A stretch of 64,000 nucleotides of DNA from Phytophthora hibernalis. Taxonomy: Eukaryota; Oomycota; Peronosporomycetes; Peronosporales; Peronosporaceae. The stretch spans positions 372,001 through 436,000 of the forward strand of contig JAAKBF010000054.1 of assembly GCA_012656075.1 (NCBI GenBank), read 5' to 3'. Within the stretch, counting starts at the first letter, position 1. Each line of letters opens with the position of its first letter. This document shows, piece by piece, positions 30,301-43,900 of the stretch. The translations under genes were made by a program, and so were the position numbers. The notes under the pieces were generated by a model that searched no databases, had not been told where the DNA came from, and worked only from the letters and a program-made list of their open reading frames with translations.

Positions 30301-32931
30301 CGCGCAGTTGCTCGTCAAGGTGAGAGAATCTCCATTGTGGGCTTGATTTGGAATCACAAATCGTTGACGTTCTGGATACCTCATTAGACAGCATCTGACA
30401 GTAAGCATTGAACTCCAGGTCGAATGGAAATGGGAGTGTGAGCCCCCGCACTACACCCCGCTTGTCGGTGGGAGTATTTGAACTGCCTGCGAACACCTAG
30501 GCGCCGGAAAATCGCCATGGCCTCGCTGATATATTCCTCACAAGATTTCCAGTGCAGTTTGTTGACCTCAAGCGTTGGGATTGACTTGCACAGGACTTGC
30601 AAAAACGAATGCAGTCGAAGGCTCTTACTCGTCAGCGAAAAGCTCAAAATATGATGGATCTCATCAGTCTTGGCAGCATATCTCACCAATCCTTGAACCA
30701 TGTAACTGGGTGCGGTGGGGCTTACAGAACTGGCATTAACTATACGTCGCCAAGGTTTTAGAAAACAACAAAATACCTCCTTTCGCGGCGAAGAAATGCC
30801 TATGGAGAAAATGTGGTCCAGATCCAATAAAACTCCATGCACACCCAGGCAACGACACAACATTGCGTAAGATACTAGCAACCGTTTCAGTCGATCAAAA
30901 GAGGGCTATCGCCTTTATCAGCTTTGAATATTGTTTCAGCAGTAGATCCATCTTCTTGGTCAATGACCAATTCGCAAAGTGAGCGAATGTTTTGTAATGC
31001 ACCGACAGATTGTTGCTGATGTTGCGCACTGCCTGCATTGATTTCTTGTAAAAGCGCTCGCGTCATTGTAAAATAAACCCGAAGAAACTCTTTAACCGCT
31101 GATGATTCCACCCACCAATCCTCCAGCTCACTAACTCCCCTCATTGACATATTTACCTGTTGCACGATCTGGACCATTTCCTTGCGATAGTGTCGCTTTC
31201 GATCGGATAGAGTAGGAGCAGCAGACAACAATTTCAAACAAATTTGCCGAAGAATGGTTGGCTCCATTGAAATAGTGAGCGAAATCAGTACCTCCACCAG
31301 TTTTAGATTTTTGCCGATGTAATCAATTGGATCTCGAGACGCGCCATTGCTAACCGGGTCGACAGCAAGCTGTTGATAAACGATGCCGAGCAGTGTGAAA
31401 TACGCATCTTCAAACGATTCTCGGGATCGTACAATAATAATCTGTGCGGTATTCAGGAGTTCATGTGATGCCTTGGTATCCGACATTTCGCGAATGTACT
31501 CGTTGAAGTTCTACAAAGATACAAGTACACAAAATTTCATTAGCCTCGCTCGCAGTACGGATAACGAAAATAGTCGAGCAGTATCGTACAGAAGGGTCCT
31601 TGTCCAGACTCGTTATCCTTCTCTTCTTGATTTGAGCGAATGGAAACGTTGAGAACAATTTGGTTGGATTGTTAGGATCAGCAGGGGTTCGAGGAGAATC
31701 CTTCGTCTACAATCTCAAGCTTAAATGCAGCGCAACCCGTTCCAAAATCGATTGCAATATGGTGTTCCTGTTCGATCCACACCAACTGACAATATTTGCA
31801 TGGTTAGCCCGAGTCACATCATAGTATCCATTGAAAAAGCAATGTTCGAGTGGTCTTGCCTGCAAAGCCGCAGAAACTGCTTTTCCAAGTAAAGCGCTGA
31901 GGCTCAGACGCTTGGACAACGTGCTGGATGTTGCGATGGCCAAGAGTTCGAAGCTGTTTACACCAGGATACGCAATGCTAATTTGGCCTGATGTCAGCAT
32001 CTAACAAATTGAGTACAACCCATATTTGCAACAGCGTCACAATTCGCTTACCGTTTGCAAGGAGTATCGCAAAGGCAGCGTCCCTTTCGATCCATGCACC
32101 ATCCACAACGCGATGGTCCAGAGATATTCGTTTTACCAAACAACTTCGTAAGTCGTGGTCGCCTCGAAAGTGGTATACCACGCTACCGACAGTCAAAACT
32201 GCGAACTTCCACGTGGCCATCATGAACAGTTTCAACCCCTGTGGAGGACCAGTTGCTGATGCTCCCAGTATTCTGGACGAGAAACTGACTGTCGCCCAAT
32301 CTGAATCTACATCAAAGACCCATTTTTCTACAACGACAGAACCGCTCAAATGAAGACATGCACGTAGGTACACAAAGCACTCGCCCATCACAGCTGAGCT
32401 AACAAATCGTCCACAACTGCACACATCAACTGCTCGAGAGTCTCGCTCAGTTCCATCCACAACTTTCCATCCATCTCCACTGCATCGATTCAGTGCGTAA
32501 AGTTTACCAGTTGCAGCCCCCACCACTGCAACTTTCTCCCCATTGGAATCCACGAACGCGTCTCCAATCTGTTCATCCAGAACTGGTAAATGTTCGGAAG
32601 ATACTTCTCCAGTCTGAAAATTCACAAAATAAGCAGCACTCGAGAACTTTGCGTCATATTCCGGACTATTTCTCCATGCAACTGCAGCATTTGCATAATT
32701 TCTCCTAGAAAATGTGACGTCTTTTGGAACCTCCACAACATGTCGAACCACAATTGACCCAGCACAAAACGCTTGTGCGTCCACCACCCGCAACGAATTT
32801 CCATCATCTCTCAGCACCACATTATCCTCCGTCATCTGCAGCACACACCCACGCTTCCACCTCGTCTCATCTCCCTCTGTGGCCAACACAATCTCGATTG
32901 CCGCACCACATACCCGCGCCTTCTTACGCAT
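27389..32931 (-). CDS. very large protein: N-terminal propeller-like, helical middle, disordered C-terminus
   Basis: ATG at 32931 (MRKKARVCG) begins a chain of minus-strand frames joined by short introns (examples: 65 bp near 32000, one near 31520, one near 27620) and one-base frame changes at homopolymers (for example A6 at 29090, C5 at 29380). Total about 1,750 residues. The first 330 are beta-rich with WD40-like strands (GKLYALNRCSGDGWKVV); the middle is alpha-helical; the last 600 are Ser/Arg-rich and disordered. Short stretches such as AWIERDAAFAILLANGQI and the N-terminal pattern recall ciliary CPLANE1/JBTS17, which would fit a zoosporic organism, but the likeness is weak. It is divergent from CstF-77 with a 122-bp gap. 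Confidence 0.45.
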
Positions 32932-33053
32932 AACTTCAAGTGTCTTTTCACAACCTCTCCCCTTTTCCACCAATCAAGTGGCTTTAGCATTTTCCACCAA
33001 TCACGTCCCTCCATCTTATTCAGGCGCCAAAAACTCAAAAGCTCGGAAAGTTA

Positions 33054-35601
33054 ATGGCGGGCACCGACAGCTCCGAGGAAGACGAGCCCATTGCGACGCC
33101 GCAAGCGTCCCCCACCGCCCCTGTACGTACTCATCAGCACCTACATCGTCTCCTCTTTCGTTTGATGTGTAATTCAGCCTCTAACTGTCCCTGTAGAAAG
33201 CGTGGATGGACGAAGACGCAGACGAAGAAGAGGAAGACGCAGATTTGAGCCAATTGCAGCGCCAGCGCTCGCCCAAGTTCACGCGCTGCCAGTCTGCAGT
33301 GGACAGGGACCCGTGGAATGCAGACGCGTGGATTGCGCTGCTCAATGAGGTGCAGCAGCTTCCTGTAGGCGAGGCGAGAGCTCTGTACGAGCGGTTTTTG
33401 GACCGGTTCCCGACCTCTGGACGCTGGTGGAAGCTCTACGCAGAGCACGAGCTACGGGAGAAGCAGTACGACCGGGTGCAGGAGATCATCAAGAAGTCGC
33501 TCATGCAGTTACGCTGTCCGAACGTGGATTTATGGCGTTTTTATCTGGATTTTACGAAAGTTGTGAAATTGGACGTGGCTGTAGACTCGAAGGACCCAGC
33601 GGCTATTGCTACGGCTAGACAGTTGATGGTGGACGCCTTTGAGCTCGCGGTGGAGCGCGTCGGAGGCTCGATTCGTGCGGCGCCCATCTGGCAAATGTAC
33701 TTGACTTTTGTTCAAGAGGAGCAGGATCCGCAGGCTTTTTAAATGTGAGGAAGCTGTACCACCGCATGGTCATGGTGCCACTTAATGGCATGGAGACGAT
33801 CTGGAGAGACTATGAGAAGTTCGAACGCGCCATCCCGAACAACGACGCGCTCGCGCAGAACTTCTTCAAGGTCTTCCGTCCTAAGTTTGATGCGGCGCGT
33901 GCTGTGCTGAGAGACCGCAAGAAGCTGTATGATCAGGTGAACACGAACGCGCTGGCGGTGCCGGCCACGAGCTCGAGGGCGGATGCAGCAGATATGGCCA
34001 ACTGGCAGAAAATCCTGGCGCTCGAGATGGGCAACCCCGAGAGATTGGACGCGCTGCGGCTCAAGTCGCGCATGCGCTACACGCTCGAGCTGTTTGTAAG
34101 TGTCAAGCGGCATTACCCCGAGGCGTGGTACCAGTACGCCGCCTACGAGAACCAAGCGAACGACCCCGATGCTGCCGCTAGTGTGTTTGAACGGGCGGTG
34201 GATGCTCTTCCGGACTCGAGTTACCTGCATTTCGCTTTTGCCGATCACCACGAGCTTCGCGGAGATATCCCTGCTGCCAAAGCCATTTACGAAAAGTTGA
34301 TCAAGGATCACGTGTCGGCACTTGCTTACGTCACATACCAACGCTTTGCTCGCCGTGCGTACGGCGCGAAGGGATTGAGTGAAGCTCGTGCGATCTTCAA
34401 GAAGGCCCGCAAAGATGAACGCGAAGGAGCCTGCACATATCACGTATTCGCTGCGTCAGGTACGCGTTTCCAGTGCAGCAGTTGTGTTTATCTTGACTAA
34501 TTTGGTCATAATCGTTGTATTGTCTGCAGCTCTGCTGGAGTTCTACAGTGACAATTCTGAAGCTGGAAAAGACATTGCGCTGAAGATTTTTGAGTTGGGT
34601 TTGAAGAAGTGTATTCAGGAGCCTGCATATGTGCTGTGCTATTTGCAATTCCTTGGTCATTTAAACGATGACAACAGTAAGTCATTTTATTTTGCTGAAG
34701 AGGGTTCTGTTTCTTAAACTAATTGCCCTGCGGATACGATGTGATCTGGTTACTGTAGATATGCGATCTCTGTTTGAGAAGGTTTTGTCGGTCATGCCTG
34801 CGGAAGTATCTCGCCCGATCTGGGATCGATACGTTGAGTTTGAGCACACGATGGTAGCAAGCGGCGGCGACCTTGCCACTGTGGCAAAAGTGGAAGCACG
34901 ACGTGCGATGGCGTTCCCGGACGAGTCTTTTGTGGAGATGAAAGGCCTGCTGAGTATTGCTCACCGATACTCATTCTTGGACTTGCGGCCACCGACAAGT
35001 TGTGATCAGAGTTTCCTCGACATGTATCGCGCGTCATCCCGTGGTGGATCATCAGCGAATCGTGACGCTGGTGGCGAAGATGGCGAAGGCATGGGGGCTG
35101 TTGGGCTTGGTGGCGGCTTTGGTCTTGACATGGATATGTGCGTAGAGGGCTTAAATTATTGTTTATGTAGATCAAACCTTGAATTACTGACTTCATGTTG
35201 TGTTTCGCTCAATGCAGGCAAATTCCGGGCCCTCCGCTGCCTGACTTTTTGAAGGAGTTCGCGGGAATGCTGCCTCTAAATCTGCCTTGGAATGGTCCGA
35301 TCGCTGATGTCGAGCACATTTTCCGCGCAATGCTGCTTGTTGATTTCCCCCTCGCTCGCGTATCGAGCAAATGGCACAACAGCAGCAGCAACAAATGCAG
35401 CAACAGCTAGCACTCAAGCACCATCAGCAGCTCCAACAGCAGGCAGCTGAGGCTGAAAAGAATAGCGGGCTTGGCGATGATGACGGCGCCTCGGGAGTGG
35501 TTAGCAAGCGACCGGCTCACGATATTTTCCGTTCGCGTCAAAAGCAGAAGTTGTCAAAGCTTGATAGTGCAGCGGCTCAGCGGGTAGAGCCATTTCAGTA
35601 G
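33054..35601 (+). CDS. CSTF3: cleavage stimulation factor 77 kDa subunit (Suf/HAT-repeat)
   Basis: CstF-77/RNA14 scaffolds the complex that cleaves and polyadenylates mRNA 3' ends in the nucleus. ATG at 33054 gives an acidic leader; intron 1 is 33123-33196. HAT repeats follow (WNADAWIALLNEVQ, RWWKLYAEHELREKQYDRV, NVDLWRFYLDF, AWYQYAAYE, YVLCYLQFLGHLND, RPIWDRYVEFE), then the conserved LPDFLKEFAGMLP segment and a Gln-rich tail. Later introns lie near 34465-34530, 34680-34760 and 35140-35218. Frame changes near 33735 (T5) and 35350 (C4) are each cured by one base. Length about 790 residues, normal for the family. Confidence 0.9.
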
Positions 35602-35634
35602 TTCGTAACGCTATAAATACCACCAGCGAGCGCC

Positions 35635-38600
35635 TTAGCTTTTATGGTTCTTCTTGTGCTTTTTGAAGTTGACGACAATGGTTGGGAATCCCAAGGCTTC
35701 GTTATCTTGAAGTTCTACTGCCGGCTTTTTGCGTCCAGTTAGCACGGAATTAGCGGAGCTGTTCATGTGACTCGAAGCCGTCCCATAGGACTTCACAATA
35801 AACCCATTGTCTTCATCGTCTTCATCTTCAGACAGCGATTCTTCGTCGAGTTCTTCGCTGCCGTCTTCATCCTCGAGGTCGGTATAATCATCATCGTCGT
35901 CGATTGACATAGCAGGTCGCCAATCCTTGAGAAGAGTAGCCGTGAGCTCCTCAGCCTGAAGTGTCCGACATGCTGAAACAAGTTTGTCATCGCTTAGCAT
36001 CACGTTCCGGAGCTCGTAGTTGCCCCATACACTTTCTGCCGCTTCCCATTCAGCTTGAGCTGTTTCCAGAACGATATTATTCACGTCGCTGGTCAGACAA
36101 AACAGAAGGGTTAGCGTGATGCATGTACTGCAGTTCAGCGTTAGTAGCGCACCTTTGGTCCTGCAAAAGTCATGCAGCTCTTGAATACCATGAGAAAAAA
36201 ACGGGAGCAATTTTGCCTCGGTCTTCGAAATCCGTCGGCGTGTATTGTACTTTTTCCCATAAGTCTTAGCCAGCAGTTCGCTTGCCCACCCTCCCTTTCG
36301 TCCATTGCGTTGCATTTTCAGCACGACTCGCTCTTGGAAGGCAGCCGTCACCGTCCCCATTGTTGCTGCCATCGCAAGTACCGCACCAAAGAGGACACAT
36401 AAATGCCCTAACGCACCCGTATCATCACTCACGCTTTGCTCAATACGCCACGCAATGCACTTCGTAATAATACTCTTGGCGCTCCGTGCGGCAAAGGCAC
36501 CAGAACGTAGTAGAAGCAGATTCGTCTTTACCGGTAAGTTGAAGCCGCAAGCTTCAGCTTGTGCAAACACCCGCAGTGCGCTTTCAAATATATGTATTGC
36601 TCGGCAATAGTCAGCGAAAGGATTGGAATCAGCAAGACCGTGTGAGTTTGGCTTCTTCGGTGCTGCGCGGTACAATGAAGCGATAGCGCAGAGCAGTACT
36701 GCTTCGATGAAATAAGGCAATGACTCGTTTGTCAGGCTTTTCATAACCATATGTTGTCCATCCACCACCACAGCAAGTTCATCTTGACGGCGTTTTTCCT
36801 CCAGATCAACCTCGTCAGATTCTTCATCACTATCGTAAAAACTTGTTGCTCGCTTCTTCTTGCTCCTTTTGTTTTCTTTCGCCACAGCAGCATCGACAAG
36901 AACACGCATTTCCTCGAGATATTGAGACAGTACGAACGAACCTGCTGATGCAGACACCGAGTGTGCCCAGGAACCAACAACCAGGTACGCAATATGGCGC
37001 CATTTCATAGACGAGCAACGGTATTTCGCCAACGAGCACACACTTCCTTTGCTAGGAGACACGACAGCGTTGAGAGAGATCTGAGCGGAAGGCCATTGAA
37101 GAATTTTCCGGAGTCACTTCCAAACTGGTTCGGAGTTGGTAAGCGTGGGAATGTTTGATGCAATAGAGCTAGGCAAAGCTGGCTGACAAGGGGCCTTTCC
37201 GCGTGCTCAGTACGAGCGCGAACAAAGTGTCAGTAATCAGGCAAGCAAGCGTTGGATCCTTTCAAACACACATCATCCGCACAGGTCAGTTAAAAGCGAA
37301 CCTTGACTGTCAAGGCGCATTACAAGATTACGCACCGTCATTTCAAGGCACTGCCGGGCCAAAAGCGAAAGAAAATCTCGTTGCATCCGTGTGGGTTATC
37401 ACATCGAGACACATCATCGTCGGGGCTGGAACCAGTGGCAAGAAGCTCCATCATTTTGTTGGTCCATTTGGAATCTCCTGCCGCACTAGCAATGCGACAC
37501 TCTTCCAAAATGACAACAAAGGAGTCGTAAATATACGCCAGACTGTGGGCCATCAAGTTTCCGGTCGCCGTATTCGCCGCCGCAACTTCGGTCGAGTCCG
37601 CGTCGAAATCTTCGTCTGTTAGACTGCTTGGTTGGTCGAATTCTTCATTGCTGATTGTCCGACTAAGCTCTGCTGCACGGTGGCATAGCCATTTCACTGT
37701 CCGGCGCCCTTCACTGCGCGAGACCAGTAGTCTAAGGTTTCCACCACAACTCGATGCGACATCACCTTCCTTTAAGCCCGAAGAAGTAACTGCGTCAGAC
37801 TGCAAGTGTTTACTAAATATTTGCAGCAACTCCAACTCATGAGACGGCGCAAGCGAGTGCTCCAAGAAGTGCTTCCGTTGCCCTTCAAAAGCCAAACAAA
37901 CGACGCGAAAATCCAAGCCGAACAACGAGGCACGAGGGAGCTCTCCTTGTACTCGTCGAAGCTGACCGTTCAGCATTTGATTCACTATTGAAGCTTCCAA
38001 CATCAGCCATTCCAGCTCTTCCTTTTGTGTTTCAACACGACGTGAACTTGAGGCGTCGTCAAGACGATCAAGACGATCCTCGATATTCTTTCTTTGACAT
38101 GCTAATATTTGCTCTAGTTGATCACGTTGCTTCAAGCAGATGTCCAACCGAACTGCCATCCGCGAATATTGCTTCATGCATTCTTGTTTCGACATCGAGC
38201 TTGTCACCATTGAGGAATACTGCTCTGCAGCGAAGTTGGCCGAGGCCACTGCTATATCCAGTGCACAAACCAAATTCCAAATGACGCTGTTTAATGCTGA
38301 AGGCTTAACAAACCCGCTGGCCTCAGGATCCAGCCCCACCTTACAATCAGATGGAAGTAAGAAAGCGGCATCCACAATTTCAGCTTGCTCAGTTGACGGT
38401 GCAAACTCCAGATAGCAATAGAAAAGCTCTCGGAGAAGACAAATTTTCATCAGGTACTCTTGCGCCGTCAGCTTGGTGCTTGCTTCACGCTCAGCGGGGT
38501 CCATAACACCGAATGCGGGCGAAGGTACTCCAAACCGCATTTTGACTACAAATTCTGTAGCATCCATGGCCAAAGGGGTCGCTAGTCCTCTTGGTCAATT

Positions 38601-40664
38601 GTGCCGGTCTTCTTATCATTGAATGCAATCATAATGTTGGCGTCTTCGTGTGTGCGTCGAAGCACTTGATCCCGTGGTGTCCAAGAAAGACCTTTTTTCG
38701 AAAGACCTGTGAAATGGCTGCTGTCAGTAGTGCCCGCTCCTGCTCCAGTGAAGATGCCTCGCGCGTCCGACTCATTTCATCTCGCACAAAGCGTATCACG
38801 TGCAGCAGTGTCTCGTCACGGTTTGCAGAAGTTAAAAGACGAAGCATCCAATTTGCTAGCGATTTTCGGTCACGAGAATTCACAACGACTTGATTCTTAA
38901 GCAGATGCCCCGTCAGAAATACAGCCATGAGCTGCTTTACCTCAACAGCACCAGCGCGACTTTGTTGCGACCGTCCGTACTGAACCCTGAACGATTGCTG
39001 GCCAGACGTTCCCAGCCGGGACACAAGTTGCTTCTGAATGGTAATCATCAGCAGTGAGTAAATACCTCTATCTTTCTTTGTCAGCAATGCCATTGTCGAG
39101 CAAAGAAGATCAAGGATGTGCGATGGATACCGCCCATCGATCTCGGATTCCAGCGTAGCAGAGGCAATTCCATGCAGGTGATCGAGGAATAAATGAGACG
39201 ATGATGCCAGTGTGGCAGCATTCCTCCGCGTAAGTTCCAAAACCGCAGAGCAATTACCTCTGCCACGTTCCAGCATAACGCACTACGTGTACGTTGCACG
39301 GAGTCGGCGTTGCCCAGAAGGAGCAGTCTCTTTGGTTGACTGGCAATCGTTAGCAAAAGCGTTAATGCCTGCTCACGCACATATCATCATTAGGAACGCG
39401 GAACTTCAGCTACAAACTAGTACAGGGCATTCGAATAGCACTTGTCTTACCTCTTCCTGCACAGTACTCCTGGTCTCAACAAGAACAATGAGAGAATCGA
39501 CAGAACTGGCAATCAAGTTCAAGGCCAACGCCGGTTTGGTGGCAGCGCGGAAGCAAACCGCAAGAAGACAACTACAAAAGCGGACAAACGAAGGGAGCAG
39601 ATAACCCCACTCTGACTTCACGAGCATAGCAGCCGCTTCACGCATCATACGGCCGTGCAGTCGACCACTTTGCGCAACGGACGTTGCAGCCCGTACAGCC
39701 ATCTACAACGTACCGTTAGGAACTCACAGATACAACTTTTCAAACCCGGAGCTTACTTCGTTTTCTGCTGACCTGCCCATCACAAAAGTCAACAAGACAA
39801 TGTCGAACGTGGTCAACGGGTCCACATGTCGAATGAGTCGCAGCAACGCCGTCAGCGCCACCGATCCGGCAGTCGCAAATCTCCCAATCACCTACCAACT
39901 CCCTAACGTCAATTCAATCCTCTTAAACTGCACAAGAACTTCCGCACCTCCATCGTAAGCGACAATGTACCAGAACTGATCCGGTTGCACTCCGTCCTCA
40001 ATCTCGCGAGAGCCTTGGCAGCCGACGCTTTTGTGACCATCGACAATAAACTCTGCACCACCGCTGGAATATCCTCCTCCACTGCGGCATCCAGCAGCGA
40101 CTATCAACAAAAGCATCAGTATTTTATCCAAAACCACGAAATAAAATACCAATTTCATACCTGTGTGGCCTCCACGACCGTATTTTTCTCACTATTATCC
40201 AACGGCATCTCCGCCAGTGAGCCCAATACCGGTACCAGCAGTGATCGGTCTGTAGCCAATAGCTCCAAATAGGCTTCTACCACCAGCTGCACGCACTCCT
40301 TGGACTGGTACGTGAGCTGCACACAAAAAGCATCAAAAAGTCACAAAATGGACCAAATGTCCACCAATTTGCACCAAACCTTGGGTAAATGGTGGATAAG
40401 CAGCACTCGATGGTCACAAAACAGCAACAGCGACAGAATCTCCTGCGTGAGCTCCGCAGTGGGCGTGACGTAGTTGCCCAGCAGTCGCAGCATTGCGTTG
40501 GCGTCGTCGCTCGAGTCCTCGCCACTGCGCAGTCGCTCCAGCACCAGATGCGCCGTCTCTACGCGCTGCAGGCCGCTGTCGGAGCGCAGCAGGCGTCTGC
40601 ACAGCTCCAGCGCCTGAGTGACGTCCCCATCGACCACGAACTCCCGGTGCTGCTCCACCGACAT
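35635..40664 (-). CDS. FANCI: Fanconi anaemia group I protein (FANCI)
   Basis: FANCI pairs with FANCD2 on DNA and is monoubiquitinated during interstrand cross-link repair. ATG at 40664. Frames across several introns and frame changes give an all-helical protein of about 1,400 residues. The diagnostic stretch, about 40220-39990, reads EMPLDNSEKNTVVEATQ..EEDIPAVVQSLLSMVTKAS, matching the FANCI solenoid (VPLTAEEVEFVVEKA..EIPPLVYQLLVLSSKGS). Next is HVDPLTTFDIVLLTFVMG. A lysine at 38935-38937 (VKQLMAVFLTGHLLKN) aligns with the ubiquitin-acceptor Lys region of animal FANCI (K523). The C-terminus is acidic and then Lys-rich (HKKNHKS), as in homologues. An SQ site lies 10 residues before the lysine. 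Confidence 0.8.
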
Positions 40665-40694
40665 GGCTACAATGACGACTATTTTATAGGAGGG

Positions 40695-40760
40695 ACCAAA
40701 TTATGTGATGAGACCAAATTATGTGATAAGACCAAATTATGTGACGTACCAAATGATGAG
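40695..40760. repeat. 18-bp tandem repeat in a divergent promoter
   Basis: Units beginning ACCAAATTATGTGA start at 40695, 40713, 40731 and (diverged) 40748. They lie between the starts of FANCI (40664, minus) and the gene at 40932 (plus). Could be repeated regulator sites for both genes. Confidence 0.75.
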
Positions 40761-40931
40761 AAATAGTCTGCGCACGTAATTTATTTTCAGATGGCTTCGC
40801 TTTCGCGTTTCAAAACCATCCGAAGCTATTTTGAGTCACGGGCTCACTTGGTTGTTGTCGACACTTGTTGAGCTTCTGCCACTTAGCAATCCGCCACAGT
40901 CCATTGACTGACCCAAGACTCTGCTCACGAG

Positions 40932-43900
40932 ATGGCGCAGGAGACGGAGCCTGTGGCTACTGCGCTCGAGTCGCCCAGTCCCAATAGCAAGCACCGCAAC
41001 CGCAAGAAAGGACGACGTGAAGACCACGAGGACGAGGAACAAGAAGCGACTGCTGATCTCATTTCATTGCCGTCACCAGTGGCTACCAGCAGCTGTAATG
41101 ACGTGTTTGACGTGTTTGCGACGTCGGAGGCGATGGACCAATTGACGCTGACGCAGGAGGACGCACAACTCACGCCCTCATCTAAGCCCAGACCTGAACC
41201 GTTCTTGGTGCACTCACCAGAGAAGGAGCAGGCTCAGGTGGCGCCTTTGGCTGTGGAGGGTCAGTTCTTATCGACAGGTGAAGAGGTTGTAGAGCCTGTG
41301 AAGGTGCAAGTTGAAGTGGAGGGTGTGGCTGCAGAACAGATGGACATGTTGGTGGATTTGGAGGTTGCTACTGTCGAGCCGACGGTTGAGGATGCTGTGG
41401 TGGAGCAGGAGACGGTGTTGATCAGTACACTGGCTGACTTGACTCTCCACAGCACTATGCCAAGTGTTGAATCGGTTGACAAGGCAGATGCTGCAGTCGA
41501 CACTGATGAATCAGCTGAAGTGATACAAAACGTGGAAGTTTTTTCGCCCGTCGCAGATGATCACGTGGAGATGTCGACGGATAACGTCGAAGTGAAATCG
41601 ATTACTGCAGAAGCGAGTGAGGACACCGCCGTACCTTCTACTTCCGAGGCTGAACCGACAGCAATTGTGCTTGAGGTAGCCCCAACAGAGAACTGGATAG
41701 CAATCGAGCAAATGCTAGAAGATATTCCTGTTGCAATGAAGTTCACTCCAGAGGTCCCAAAGTCGATTGAACCAGCTCCAGCTCAGGCGCACGTAGTCAA
41801 AGAAACAGCTCCGGCACCTCAAAAGAGGAAAACAAGACATTGCCAGAAGCCTCGCCCTCTCCTCGTCGAAACAAAAGAAAGGGTGATTCACCGGACCAAA
41901 AGCACGGCATCACTTCATCTGCCATCGCCAGACCATTCGCTAAAGCTCGTGAGGACAAAACAGTACCATTGTCAACGAGCAGTGAACATGTCAACAAATC
42001 AAAGCAAGCGGCAGTCAAAGAGTCTTCGGAATTTCAAGTACAGCCGCGCCCGGCCAAACGAAAAGGCGATGCCTCCGACGTCAAGCCTCCACCGGCTCCA
42101 GCTGCGGCAGTGACTAGGGAAATCCGCCCAAAGCGCTTGGTTGCGCGACCGAGCTCGGGGTCCACGCTGAACAAACCAAAAACAGAATCGGAGGCAAAGT
42201 CTAAGTCTGAGGTGGTAGCGCGCCCTGTACACGACGCGAAAAAGAGTCGATGATGAACCCTACAGCTAGTAGCATCGCGAGAGCAACAGCAGCTGAAGCT
42301 CGTAAGGCCTTGCTGAAGAGTGGAGCAGCCAAGAAGACTCCTGCCCGCAAACCAACAAGAACCAGACCCGCGACAAAATCGGCAGGACCAACCACTCGTC
42401 TTCCAGTTAAGCAAGTTTCTGCTCCAACCTCGGCCCCTGTTGCGGCTGATGACGGAGATGATGGCCAGCGCAATGTGAAGCGCCGGTTAAGCGCAACAGA
42501 CGTAGAGGCGGCAAGCAGGCGATTGTATGAGGATGCCAAGGAGACGAAGTTGAGGAAAGATGCTCGGCGTGCCGAGTTGCAGGAGACGTACACTTTGCGC
42601 CGCAAGTCAACAACTTCAAACGACGCTCAATTCCTGGTGAGTCAGAGGATCCGAACCAAGATCATTTCTGTCGTCTACATGCCCAAGCGAAAGACCTACA
42701 GGATAAAAACGTGGTCTTCAAGAGCAACATGAAAGAGATGGATGCACGTTTGCCCCCACGATTTCCGCGCGAGCCAAGCTTTTACCTCAAAAGACCTCGG
42801 GTCCGAGGTACGAAAACCTGTACAAGAACGCCCAAGAGATCAAGCTAAAACGTGAAGAGAAGCTAATGGAGAAAGCTAGGACCACCGAGGAAGAATGTCC
42901 TTTTAAACCGAAGATTACGACGTCAAAGTCGCCAGTCAAGACTAAACCCCTGTACGATTCAGAGCGCGAGAAACAAAAGCGGTTGGCTCTTCAACAGAAG
43001 AAGATTGATGCTGAAATGAGCGAGTGCACTTTTAAGCCAAAGGTGACTGCCAAGCGCATGAAGGTGAAAACTGAGGAGACATCAGATGTGCCAGGTTCAG
43101 CAACGGATACTAACCCCTACAATCGACTCTACCAAGCAAGTATTGATCGGGCGGAACGCCTCCAAAAGCTTCGCGAAGACCGCGATGAAGAAGAAAAGGC
43201 TCAAGCACCGTTCCAGCCAAAAATCACAGCGCGTTCCCGCGTTGCAAAAGGCCAGGCAAAGGCGAAACAACCTTTCCACAAGCGGCTTTACAACAAGGAT
43301 TACATGAAAAAGCTTGATGCTGAGCGGGAGCAACGGCGTCTTGAAGAGGAACAGCAATTCACGTTCAAGGTACGACAAGTAATTTGATAGCTGAGATGAT
43401 GCGTCGCTGACATGTTGTTGTTTATTGTGTTGCAGCCTGAGATAAACGAGGCCCCTGAAGATATCAAGGCCAAAGTAAATGAGCGCACTAGTCCTCAGAA
43501 GAGCATTTTCGAGGTTCGTCAGATTTAAATGCACATTGCATTCACTTTTGTGTGTTGCTTATCCTTTTCGTGAATGCTGCATTGTCTGTAGCGCCTCTAC
43601 GACGAGAAAGATAAGATGAAGGAAAAGATCGAGATGAGCGAGGAGCTGAGGCTTCAGAAGGAGATGGCCGAGTGTACTTTTCGACCTCAAATTGAAGCGG
43701 ACGCTGGTCAAAATAATGGTGAGCCAGCGCCGCCCGTATGGGAGCGCCTTCTGAGCTACGACAAGTCTCAAGTGATTGAAGAGCGCGAGAAGCTGAAGGA
43801 GCAGTTAGAAATGCAGGAGTGTACATTCAAGCCCGAGGTCAAGTCATCTGATCCGCTCTCGATGAAGAAAAGCCCGTCGTTCAATGTCTTTGACCGATTG

